A DNA stretch of 64,000 nt from Euonymus europaeus (taxonomy: Eukaryota; Streptophyta; Magnoliopsida; Celastrales; Celastraceae), in assembly GCA_963580455.1 (NCBI GenBank), contig CAUZKV010000008.1, forward strand, positions 744,001-808,000, in the 5' to 3' direction. Numbering within the stretch: position 1 is the first letter of the stretch; each line of letters starts with the position of its first letter. The position numbers and the translations under genes were made by a program. The notes beneath the pieces are model-generated. The model was not told the origin of the DNA. It was given only the letters and a program-made list of their open reading frames with translations, and made no database searches. This document shows positions 1-10,560 of the stretch, one piece after another.

Positions 1-184
1 ATTGATATCAGAACTCGTGGCTAGTTGGTGTCGTTTCACCTAGTTAGCCGCGAAATGTGGTTTCTTTACGTAAACGGTTTTATGAATATCCGTTGACTCC
101 GAGTTCTGAATTCAGTGATTTTTAGCTTGATTTCACACTACTTTTTGAGCTCTACAATCCTAGCATTTCGGATTTTGATTTCAA

Positions 185-1580
185 AACTCGTGGCTAGTTG
201 GTCTCGTTTCACCGAGTTAGCCGCGAAATGTGATTTCTTTACGTAAACGGTTTTATGAATATCCGTTGACTCCGAGTTCTGAATTCGGTGATTTTTAGCT
301 TGATTTCACATTACTTTTCGAGCTCTACGATCCTGGCGTTTCGGATTTTGATTTCAGAACTCGTGGCTAGTAGGTCTCGTTTCTCCCAGTTAGCCGCGAA
401 ATGTGGTTTCTTTACGTAAACGGTTTTATGAATATCCGTTGACTCCGAGTTCTGAATTCGGTGATTTTTAGCTTGATTTCACACTAATTTTCGAGCTCTA
501 CGATCCTGGCGTTTCGGATATTGATTTCAGAACTCGTGGCTAGTTGGTCTCGTTTCAACTAGTTAGCCGCGAAATGTGGTTTCTTTACGTAAACGGTTTT
601 ATGAATATCCGTTGACTCCGAGTTCTGAATTCGGTGATTTTTAGTTTGATTTCACACTAATTTTCGAGCTCTACGATCCTGGCATTTCGGATATTGATTT
701 CAGAACTCGTGGCTAGTTGGTCTCGTTTCACCTAGTTAGCCACGAAATGTGGTTTCTTTACGTAAACGGTTTTATGAATATCCGTTGACTCCGAGTTCTG
801 AATTCGGTGATTTTTAGTTTGATTTCACACTAATTTTCGAGCTCTACGATCCTGGCATTTCGGATATTGATTTCAGAACTCGTGGCTAGTTGGTCTCGTT
901 TCACCTAGTTAGCCGCGAAATGTGATTTCTTTACGTAAACGGTTTTATGAATATCCGTTGACTCCGAGTTCTGAATTCGGTGATTTTTAGTTTGATTTCA
1001 CACTAATTTTCGAGCTCTACGATCCTGGCATTTCGGATATTGATTTCAGAACTCGTGGCTAGTTGGTCTCGTTTCAACTAGTTAGCCGCGAAATGTGGTT
1101 TCTTTACGTAAACGGTTTTATGAATATCCGTTGACTCCGAGTTCTGAATTCGGTGATTTTTAGTTTGATTTCACACTAATTTTCGAGCTCTACGATCCTG
1201 GCATTTCGGATATTGATTTCAGAACTCGTGGCTAGTTGGTCTCGTTTCACCTAGTTAGCCGCGAAATGTGATTTCTTTACGTAAACGGTTTTATGAATAT
1301 CCGTTGACTCCGAGTTCTGAATTCGGTGATTTTTAGCTTGATTTCACATTACTTTTCGAGCTCTACGATTCTGGCGTTTCGGATTTTGATTTCAGAACTC
1401 GTGGCTAGTAGGTCTCGTTTCTCCCAGTTAGCCGCGAAATGTGGTTTCTTTACGTAAACGGTTTTATGAATATCCGTTGACTCCGAGTTCTGAATTCGGT
1501 GATTTTTAGCTTGATTTCACACTACTTTTTGAGCTCTACGATCCTGGCATTTCGGATTTTGATTTTAAAACTCGTGGCTA
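185..1580 (+). repeat. Locally homogenised block with 3-mer and 6-mer offsets
   Basis: Four consecutive monomers carry TTTTTAGTTTGATTTC (near 640, 813, 986 and 1159) instead of TTTTTAGCTTG. The variant CGTTTCAACTAG appears at 551 and 1070, 519 bp (3 monomers) apart. The stretch from about 185 resembles that from about 1223, a 1,038-bp (6-monomer) offset shown by GTAGGTCTCGTTTCTCCCAG at 367 and 1405. This is a small patch of recent local spread inside zone I. Confidence 0.75.
358..530 (+). repeat. Representative A-form monomer and its internal symmetry
   Basis: A full 173-bp unit used here to locate internal structure. An 11-bp inverted pair, TTCAGAACTCG (353-363) and CGAGTTCTGAA (446-456), has centres 93 bp apart and 80 bp from the next copy, so the arms are spaced about half a monomer. 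CCGAGTTCTGAATTCGG (445-461) is a 17-bp near-palindrome of the form CCGAnTTCnGAAnTCGG. TTTACGTAAA (411-420) is a perfect 10-bp palindrome. AACGG (419-423) and CCGTT (436-440) can form a 5-bp stem with a 12-nt loop. The word TTGATTTCA occurs twice per unit about 48 bp apart. Similar dyads have been noted in centromeric satellites that lack CENP-B boxes; a function here is inference. Confidence 0.9.
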
Positions 1581-4500
1581 GTTGGTCTCATTTCACCTAG
1601 TTAGCCGCGAAATGTGGTTTATTTACGTAAACGGTTTTATGAATATCCGTTGACTCCGAGTTCTGAATTCGGTGATTTTTAGCTTGATTTCACACAACTT
1701 TTTGAGCTCTACAATCCTGGCGTTTCGGATTTTGATTTCAGAACTCGTGGCTAGTAGGTCTCGTTTCTCCCAGTTAGCCGCGAAATGTGCTTTCTTTACG
1801 TAAACGGTTTTATGAATATCCGTTGACTCCGAGTTCTGAATTCGGTGATTTTTACTTGATTTCACACTACTTTTCGAGCTCTACGATCCTGGCATTTCGG
1901 ATATTGATATCAGAACTCGTGGCTAGTTGGTGTCGTTTCACCTAGTTAGCCGCGAAATGTGGTTTCTTTACGTAAACGGTTTTATGAATATCCGTTGACT
2001 CCGAGTTCTGAATTCAGTGATTTTTAGCTTGATTTCACACTACTTTTTGAGCTCTACAATCCTAGCATTTCGGATTTTGATTTCAAAACTCGTGGCTAGT
2101 TGGTCTCGTTTCACCGAGTTAGCCGCGAAATGTGATTTCTTTACGTAAACGGTTTTATGAATATCCGTTGACTCCGAGTTCTGAATTCGGTGATTTTTAG
2201 ATTGATTTCACACAAATTTTCGAGCTCTACGATCCTGGCATTTCGGATTTTGATTTCAGAACTCGTGGCTAGTAGGTCTCGTTTCTCCCAATTAGCCGCG
2301 AAATGTGGTTTCTTTACGTAAACGGTTTTATGAATATCCGTAGACTTCGAGTTCTGAATTCGGTGATTTTTAGCTTGATTTCACACTAATTTTTGAGCTC
2401 TACGATCCTGGATTTTCGGATATTGATTTCAGAACTCGTGGCTAGTAGGTCTCGTTTCACCGAGTTAGCCGCGAAATGTGGTTTCTTTACGAAAACGGTT
2501 TTATGAATATCCGTTGACTCCGAGTTCTGAATTCGGTGATTTTTAGCTTGATTTCACACTAATTTTTGAGCTCTACGATCCTGGCGTTTCGGATATTGAT
2601 TTCAGAACTCGTGGCTAGTTGGTCTCGTTTCACCTAGTTAGCCGCGAAATGTGGTTTCTTTACGTAAACGGTTTTATGAATATCCGTTGACTCCGAGTTC
2701 TGAATTCGGTGATTTTTAGCTTGATTTCACACTAATTTTCGAGCTCTACGATCCTGGCTTTTCGGATATTGATTTCAGAACTCGTGGCTAGTAGGTCTCG
2801 TTTCACCGAGTTAGCCGCGAAATGTGGTTTCTTTACGTAAACGGTTTTATGAATATCCGTTGACTCCAAGTTCTGAATTCGCTGATTTTTAGCTTGATTT
2901 CACACTACTTTTCGAGCTCTACGATCCTGGTGTTTCGGATTTTGATTTCAGAACTCGTGGCTAGTAGGTCTCGTTTCTCCCAATTAGCCGCGAAATGTGA
3001 TTTCTTTACGTAAACGGTTTTATGAATATCCGTTGACTCCGAGTTCTGAATTCGGTGATTTTTAGCTTGATTTCACACTACTTTTCGAGCTCTACGATCC
3101 TGGAGTTTCGGATTTTGATTTCAGAACTCGTGGCTAGTAGGTCTCTTTTCTCCTAGTTAGCCGCGAAATGTGGTTTCTTTACGTAAACGGTTTTATCAAT
3201 ATCCATTGACTCCGAGTTCTGAATTCGGTGATTTTTAGCTTGATTTCACACTAATTTTCGAGCTCTACGATCCTGGCGTTTCGGATATTGATTTCAGAAC
3301 TCGTGGCTAGTTGGTCTCGTTTCACCTAGTTAGCCGCGAAATGTGGTTTCTTTACGTAAACGGTTTTATGAATATCCGTTGACTCCGAGTTCTGAATTCG
3401 GTGATTTTTAGCTTGATTTCACACTACTTTTTGAGCTCTACGATCCTGGCATTTCGGATTTTGATTTTAAAACTCGTGGCTAGTTGGTCTCGTTTCACCT
3501 AGTTAGCCGCGAAATGTGGTTTCTTTACGTAAACGGTTTTATGAATATCAGTTGACTCCGAGTTCTGAATTCGGTTATTTTTAGCTTGATTTCACACTAA
3601 TTTTTGAGCTCTACGATCCTGGCGTTTCGGATATTGATTTCAGAACTCGTGGCTAGTTGGTCTCGTTTCATTTAGTTAGCCGCAAAATGTGGTTTCTTTA
3701 CGTAAACGGTTTTATGAATATCCATTGACTCCGAGTTCTGAATTCGGTGATTTTTAGCTTGATTTCACACTAATTTTCGAGCTCTACGATCCTGGCTTTT
3801 CGGATATTGATTTCAGAACTCGTGGCTAGTAGGTCTCGTTTCACCGAGTTTGCCGCGAAATGTGGTTTCTTTACTTAAACGGTTTTATGAATATCCGTTG
3901 ACTCCGAGTTCTGAATTCGGTGATTTTTAACTTGATTTCACACAACTTTTCGAGCTCTACGATCCTGGCGTTTCGGATTTTGATTTCCGAACTCGTGGCT
4001 AGTAGGTACCGTTTCTCCCAATTAGCCGCGAAATGTGGTTTCTTTACGTAAACGGTTTTATGAATATCCGTTGACTCCGAGTTCTGAATTCGGTGATTTT
4101 TAGCTTGATTTCAAACTACTTTTTGAGCTCTACAATACTAGCGTTTCGGATTTTGATTTCAAAACTCGTGGCTAGTTGGTCTCGTTTCACCGAGTTAGCC
4201 GCGAAATGTGGTTTCTTTACGTAAACGGTTTTATGAATATCCGTTGACTCCGAGTTCTGAATTCGCTGATTTTTAGCTTGATTTCACAGAACTTTTCGAG
4301 CTCTACAATCCTGGCGTTTCGGATTTTGATGTCAGAACTCGTGGCTAGTAGGTCTCGTTTCTCTGAATTAGCCGCGAAATGTGGTTTCTTTACGTAAACG
4401 GTTCTATGAATATCCGTTGACTCCGAGTTCTGAATTCGGTGATTTTTAGCTTGATTTCACACTACTTTTTGAGCTCTACAATCCTAGCGTTTCGGATTTT

Positions 4501-6179
4501 GATTTCAAAACTCGTGGCTAGTTGGTCTCGTTTCACCGAGTTAGCCGCGAAATGTGGTTTCTTTACGTAAACGGTTTTATGAATATCCGTTGACTCCGAG
4601 TTCTGAATTCGGTGATTTTAAGCTTGATTTCACACAACTTTTCGAGCTCTACAATCCTGGAGTTTCGGATTTTGATTTCAGAACTCGTGGTTAGTAGGTC
4701 TCGTTTCTCCCAGTTAGCCGCGAAATGTGGTTTCTTTACGTAAACGGTTTTATGAATATCCGTTGACTCCGAGTTCTGAATTCGGTGATTTTTAGCTTGA
4801 TTTCACACTAATTTTCGAGCTCTACGATCCTGGCGTTTCGGATATTGATTTCAGAACACGTGGCTAGTTGGTCTCGTTTCAACTAGTTAGCCGCGAAATG
4901 TGGTTTCTTTACGTAAACGGTTTTATGAATATCCGTTGACTCCGAGTTCTGAATTCGGTGATTTTTAGCTTGATTTCACACTAATTTTCGAGCTCTTCGA
5001 TACTGGCCTTTCGGATATTGATTTCAGAACTCGTGGCTAGTAGGTCTCGTTTCACCGAGTTAGCCGCGAAATGTGGTTTCTTTACGAAAACGGTTTTATG
5101 AATATCCGTTGACTCCGAGTTCTGAATTCGGTGATTTTTAGCTTGATTTCACACTAATTTTCGAGCTCTACGATCCTGGCATTTCGGATATTGATTTCAG
5201 AACTCGTGGCTAGTTGGTCTCGTTTCACCGAGTTAGCCGCGAAATGTGATTTCTTTACGTAAACGGTTTTATGAATATCCGTTGACTCCGAGTTCTGAAT
5301 TCGGTGATTTTTAGATTGATTTCACACAACTTTTCGAGCTCTACGATCCTGGCGTTTCGGATTTTGATTTCAGAACTCGTGGCTAGTAGGTCTCGTTTCT
5401 CCCAATTAGCCGCGAAATGTGGTTTCTTTACGTAAACGGTTTTATGAATATCCGTTGACTCCGAGTTCTGAATTCGGTGATTTTTAGCTTGATTTCACAC
5501 TAATTTTCGAGCTCTACGATCCTGGATTTTCGGATATTGATTTCAGAACTCGTGGCTAGTAGGTCTCGTTTCACCGAGTTAGCCGCGAAATGTGGTTTCT
5601 TTACGAAAACGGTTTTATGAATATCCGTTGACTCCGAGTTCTGAATTCGGTGATTTTTAGCTTGATTTCACACTAATTTTCGAGCTCTACGATCCTGGCG
5701 TTTCGGATATTGATTTCAGAACTCGTGGCTAGTTGGTCTCGTTTCACCTAGTTAGCCGCGAAATGTGGTTTCTTTACGTAAACGGTTTTATGAATATCCG
5801 TTGACTCCGAGTTCTGAATTCGGTGATTTTTAGCTTGATTTCACACTAATTTTCGAGCTCTACGATCCTGGATTTTCGGATATTGATTTCAGAACTCGTG
5901 GCTAGTAGGTCTCGTTTCACCGAGTTAGCCGCGAAATGTGGTTTCTTTACGTAAACGGTTTTATGAATATCCGTTGACTCCGAGTTCTGAATTCGGTGAT
6001 TTTTCGCTTGATTTCACACTACTTTTCGAGCTCTACGATCCTGGCGTTTCGGATTTTGATTTCAGAACTCGTGGCTAGTAGGTCTCATTTCTCCCAATTA
6101 GCCGCGAAATGTGGTTTCTTTACGTAAACGGTTTTATGAATATCCGTTGACTCCGAGTTCTGAATTCGGTGATTTTTAG

Positions 6180-9028
6180 CTTGATTTCACACTACTTTTC
6201 GAGCTCTATGATCCTGGAGTTTCGGATTTTGATTTCAGAACTCGTGGCTAGTAGGTCTCGTTTCTCCCAGTTAGCCGCAAAATGTGGTTTCTTTTCGTAA
6301 ACGGTTTTATGAATATCCGTTGACTCCGAGTTCTGAATTCGGTGATTTTTAGCTTGATTTCACACTAATTTTCGAGCTCTACGATCCTGGCATTTCGGAT
6401 ATTGATTTCAGAACTCGTGGCTAGTAGGTCTCGTTTCACCGAGTGAGCCGCGAAATGTGGTTTCTTTACGAAAACGGTTTTATGAATATCCGTTGACTCC
6501 GAGTTCTGAATTCGGTGATTTTTAGCTTGATTTCACACTAATTTTCGAGCTCTACGATCCTGGCGTTTCGGATATTGATTTCAGAAATCGTGGCTAGTTG
6601 GTCTCGTTTCACCGAGTTAGCCGCGAAATGTGATTTCTTTACGTAAACGGTTTTATGAATATCCGTTGACTCCGAGTTCTGAATTCGGTGATTTTTAGAT
6701 TGATTTCACACAACTTTTCAAGCTCTACGATCCTGGCGTTCCGGATTTTGATTTCAGAACTCGTGGCTAGTAGGTCTCGTTTCTCCCAATTAGCCGCGAA
6801 ATGTGGTTTCTTTACGTAAACGGTTTTATGAATATCCGTTGACTCCGAGTTCTGAATTCGGTGATTTTTAGCTTGATTTCACACTAATTTTCGAGCTCTA
6901 CGATCCTGGCTTTTCGGATATTGATTTCAGAACTCGTGGCTAGTAGGTCTCGTTTCACCGAGTTAGCCGCGAAATGTGGTTTCTTTACGAAAACGGTTTT
7001 ATGAATATCCGTTGACTCCGAGTTCTGAATTCGGTGATTTTTAGCTTGATTTCACACTAATTTTCGAGCTCTACGATCCTGGCCTTTCGGATATTGATTT
7101 CAGAACTCGTGGCTAGTTGTTCTCGTTTCACCTAGTTAGCCGCGAAATGTGGTTTCTTTACGTAAACGGTTTTATGAATATCCGTTGACTCCGAGTTCTG
7201 AATTCGGTGATTTTTAGCTTGATTTCACACTAATTTTCGAGCTCTACGATCCTGGATTTTCGGATATTGATTTCAGAACTCGTGGCTAGTAGGTCTCGTT
7301 TCACCGAGTTAGCCGCGAAATGTGGTTTCTTTACGTAAATGGTTTTATGAATATCCGTTGACTCCGAGTTCTGAATTCGGTGATTTTTAGCTTGATTTCA
7401 CACTACTTTTCGAGCTCTACGATCCTGGAGTTTCGGATTTTGATTTCAGAACTCGTGGCTAGTTGTTCTCGTTTCACCTAGTTAGCCGCGAAATGTGGTT
7501 TCTTTACGTAAACGGTTTTATGAATATCCGTTGACTCCGAGTTCTGAATTCGGTGATTTTTAGCTTGATTTCACACTAATTTTCGAGCTCTACGATCCTG
7601 GCTTTTTGGATATTGATTTCAGAACTCGTGGCTAGTAGGTCTCGTTTCACCGAGTTAGCCGCGAAATGTGGTTTCTTTACGTAAATGGTTTTATGAATAT
7701 CCGTTGACTCCGAGTTCTGAATTCGGTGATTTTTAGCTTGATTTCACACTACTTTTCGAGCTCTACGATCCTGGCATTTCGGATTTTGATTTAAGAACTC
7801 GTGGCTAGTAGGTCTCGTTTCACCTAGTTAGCCGCGAAATGTGGTTTCTTTACGTAAACGGTTTTATGAATATCCGTTGACTCCGAGTTCTGAATTCGGT
7901 GATTTTTAGCTTGATTTCACACTAATTTTCGAGCTCTACGATCCTGGCTTTTCGGATATTGATTTCAGAACTCGTGGCTAGTAGGTCTTGTTTCACCGAG
8001 TTAGCCGCGAAATGTGGTTTCTTTACGTAAATGGTTTTATGAATATCCGTTGACTCCGAGTTCTGAATTCGTTGATTTTTAGCTTGATTTCACACTACTT
8101 TTCGAGCTCTACGATCCTGGAGTTTCGGATTTTGATTTCAGAACTCGTGGCTAGTCGGTCTCGTTTCTCCCAGTTAGCCGCAAAATGTGGTTTCTTTTCG
8201 TAAACGGTTTTATGAATATCCGTTGACTCCGAGTTCTGAATTCGGTGATTTTTAGCTTGATTTCACACTAATTTTCGAGCTCTACGATCCTGGCATTTCG
8301 GATATTGATTTCAGAACTCGTGGCTAGTAGGTCTCGTTTCACCGAGTTAGCCGCGAAATGTGGTTTCTTTACGAAAACGGTTTTATGAATATCCGTTGAC
8401 TCCGAGTTCTGAATTCGGTGATTTTTAGCTTGATTTCACACTAATTTTCGAGCTCTACGATCCTGGCATTTCGGATATTGATTTCAGAACTCGTGGCCAG
8501 TAGGTCTCGTTTCACCGAGTTAGCCGCGAAATGTGATTTCTTTACGTAAACGGTTTTAAGAATATCCGTTGACTCCGAGTTCTGAATTCGGTGATTTTTA
8601 GATTGATTTCACACAACTTTTCAAGCTCTACGATCCTGGCGTTCCGGATTTTGATTTCAGAACTCGTGGCTAGTAGGTCTCGTTTCTCCCAATTAGCGGC
8701 GAAATGTGGTTTCTTTACGTAAACGGTTTTATGAATATCCGTTGACTCCGAGTTCTGAATTCGGTGATTTTTAGCTTGATTTCACACTAATTTTCGAGCT
8801 CTACGATCCTGGCTTTTCGGATATTGATTTCAGAACTCGTGGCTAGTAGGTCTCGTTTCACCGAGTTAGCCGCGAAATGTGGTTTCTTTACGAAAACGGT
8901 TTTATGAATATCCGTTGACTCCGAGTTCTGAATTCGGTGATTTTTAGCTTGATTTCACACTAATTTTCGAGCTCTACGATCCTGGCGTTTCGGATATTGA
9001 TTTCAGAACTCGTGGCTAGTTGTTCTCG
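6180..9028 (+). repeat. 11-mer (1,903 bp) duplication in zone I
   Basis: The segment of about 945 bp from 6180 to 7125 recurs at 8083-9028, an offset of exactly 11 x 173. Shared private variants fix the match: CTTTTCGTAA at 6291 and 8194, TTTTCAAGCTC followed by GCGTTCCGG near 6721 and 8624, TTTACGAAAACGG at 6470/8373 and 6989/8892, and GTTGTTCTCG near 7117 and 9020. The copies diverge at the following CACCTAG/CTCCCAATTAG position. Between them lies a dimeric patch described separately. Confidence 0.88.
7090..8140 (+). repeat. Dimeric (346 bp) patch
   Basis: The variant GTAAATGGTTTTATG occurs at 7335, 7681 and 8027, exactly two monomers apart each time, alternating with monomers that keep GTAAACGG. 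GTTGTTCTCG is also repeated at a 346-bp step in the first two dimers. This is the clearest two-monomer higher-order unit in the window and lies between the two copies of the 11-mer duplication. Confidence 0.85.
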
Positions 9029-10560
9029 TTTCTCCCAATTAGCCGCGAAATGTGGTTTCTTTACGTAAACGGTTTTATGAATATCCGTTGACTCCGAGTT
9101 CTGAATTCGGTGATTTTTAGCTTGATTTCACACTAATTTTTGAGCTCTACGATCCTGGCGTTTCGGATTTTGATTTCAGAACTCGTGGCTAGTAGGTCTC
9201 GTTTCACCGAGTTAGCCGCGAAATGTGGTTTCTTTAATTAAACGGTTTTATGAATATCCGTTGACTCCGAGTTCTGAATTCGGTGATTTTTAACTTGATT
9301 TCACACAACTTTTCGAGCTCTACGATCCTGGCGTTTCGGATTTTGATTTCCGAACTCGTGGCTAGTAGGTCTCGTTTCTCCCAATTAGCCGCGAAATGTG
9401 GTTTCTTTACGTAAACCGTTTTATGAATATCCGTTGACTCCGAGTTCTGAATTCGGTGATTTTTAGCTTGATTTCACACAACTTTTCGAGCTCCACAATC
9501 CTGGCGTTTCGGATTTTGATTTCAGAACTCGTGGCTAGTTGGTCTCGTTTCACCTAGTTAGCCGCGAAATGTGGTTTCTTTACGTAAACGGTTTTATGAA
9601 TATCCGTTGACTCCGAGTTCTGAATTCGGTGATTTTTAGCTTGATTTCACACTACTTTTTGAGCTCTACAATCCTAGCATTTCGGATTTTGATTTCAAAA
9701 CTCGTGGCTAGTTGGTCTCGTTTCACCGAGTTAGCCGCGAAATGTGGTTTCTTTACGTAAACGGTTTTATGAATATCCGTTGACTCCGAGTTCTGAATTC
9801 GGTGATTTTTGGCTTGATTTCACACTACATTTTGAGCTCTACAATACTAGCGTTTCGGATTTTGATTTCAAAATTCGTGGCTAGTTGGTCTCGTTTCACC
9901 GAGTTAGCCGCGAAATGTGGTTTCTTTACGTAAACGGTTTTATGAATATCCGTTGACTCGGAGTTCTGAATTCGGTGATTTTTAGCTTGATTTCACACAA
10001 CTTTTCGAGCTCTACAATCCTGGCGTTTCGGATTTTGATTTCAGAACTCGTGGCTAGTAGGTCTCGTTTCTCCGAATTAGCCGCGAAATGTGGTTTCTTT
10101 ACGTAAACGGTTTTATGAATATCCGTTGACTCCGAGTTCTGAATTCGGTGATTTTTAGCTTGATTTCACACTACTTTTTGAGCTCTACAATCCTAGCGTT
10201 TCGGATTTTGATTTCAAAACTCGTGGCTAGTTGGTCTCGTTTCACCGAGTTAGCCGCGAAATGTGGTTTCTTTATGTAAACGGTTTTATGAATATCCGTT
10301 GACTCCGAGTTCTGAATTCGGTGATTTTTAGCTTGATTTCACACTAATTTTCGAGCTCTACGATCCTGGCGTTTCGGATATTGATTTCAGAACTCGTGGC
10401 TAGTTGGTCTCGTTTCAACCAATTAGCCGCGAAATGTGGTTTCTTTACGTAAATAGTTTTATGAATATCCGTTGACTCCGAGTTCTGAATTCGGTTATTT
10501 TTAGCTTGATTTCACACTAATTTTCGAGCTCTACAATCCTGGCGTTTCGGATTTTGATTT

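Larger units (their letters stand above)
1..2202 (+). repeat. 11-monomer offset repeat at the left edge (1-300 = 1903-2202)
   Basis: The rare string GATATCAGAACTCG followed by GTTGGTGTCG occurs at the window start and again from 1903. The two segments stay parallel, including TTCAGTG, ACAATCCTAGC and TTTCAAAACTCG, for roughly 300 bp before diverging at the TTTTTAGCTTG/TTTTTAGATTG position. The offset is 1,902 bp, which is 11 x 173 less one base; the missing base is the G lost in TTTTTACTTGATTTC near 1850. Because the left copy is cut by the window edge, the true extent of this duplication is unknown. Confidence 0.85.
3780..10200 (+). repeat. Long-range related segments (31- and 33-monomer offsets)
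   Basis: TTGATTTCCGAACTCG occurs only near 3981 and 9344, 5,363 bp (31 x 173) apart, each preceded by an altered TTTACGTAAA box (TTTACTTAAA near 3870 and TTTAATTAAA near 9233). The string ACAATACTAGCG occurs at 4132 and 9841, 5,709 bp (33 x 173) apart. The two offsets differ by two monomers, so one copy of this segment has gained or lost a dimer since they separated. Confidence 0.8.
1..10560 (+). repeat. Zone I: A-only monomers, 3-mer and 11-mer patterns
   Basis: About 61 monomers. All read CCGCGAAATG or a one-base variant; none carries the GCAATG/CTATTTAG haplotype that is common further right. Zone-typical variants include GGATATTGATTTC, CACTAATTTTCGAG, CTCCCAATTAG or CTCCCAGTTAG, CACCGAGTTAG, TGTGATTTC and TTTACGAAAACGG. 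The last recurs at 2491, 5086, 5605, 6470, 6989, 8373 and 8892, with a 519-bp (3-mer) step seen three times and an 11-mer step (1384+519) linking two of the pairs. The zone is more heterogeneous than the rest, with many single-monomer variants. It holds no gene; its only long open frame is discussed among the rejected items. Confidence 0.9.

Noticed and set aside
411..420. TACGTA core as a bZIP promoter element
   Set aside because: The palindrome is in nearly every monomer with no gene nearby. A promoter reading has no support; it is listed only as part of monomer symmetry.
445..461. Heat-shock element in the TTC/GAA dyad
   Set aside because: The spacing is TTCnGAA, whereas heat-shock elements use TTCnnGAA units in series. 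The resemblance is superficial.
1623..1865. An 80-codon open frame on the minus strand
   Set aside because: It lies wholly inside satellite monomers and opens with GTG rather than ATG. Its peptide contains the same satellite segment read in two frames, because 173 is not a multiple of 3. It is unusually long by chance of local variants next to the one-base deletion near 1850. No coding signal supports a gene.
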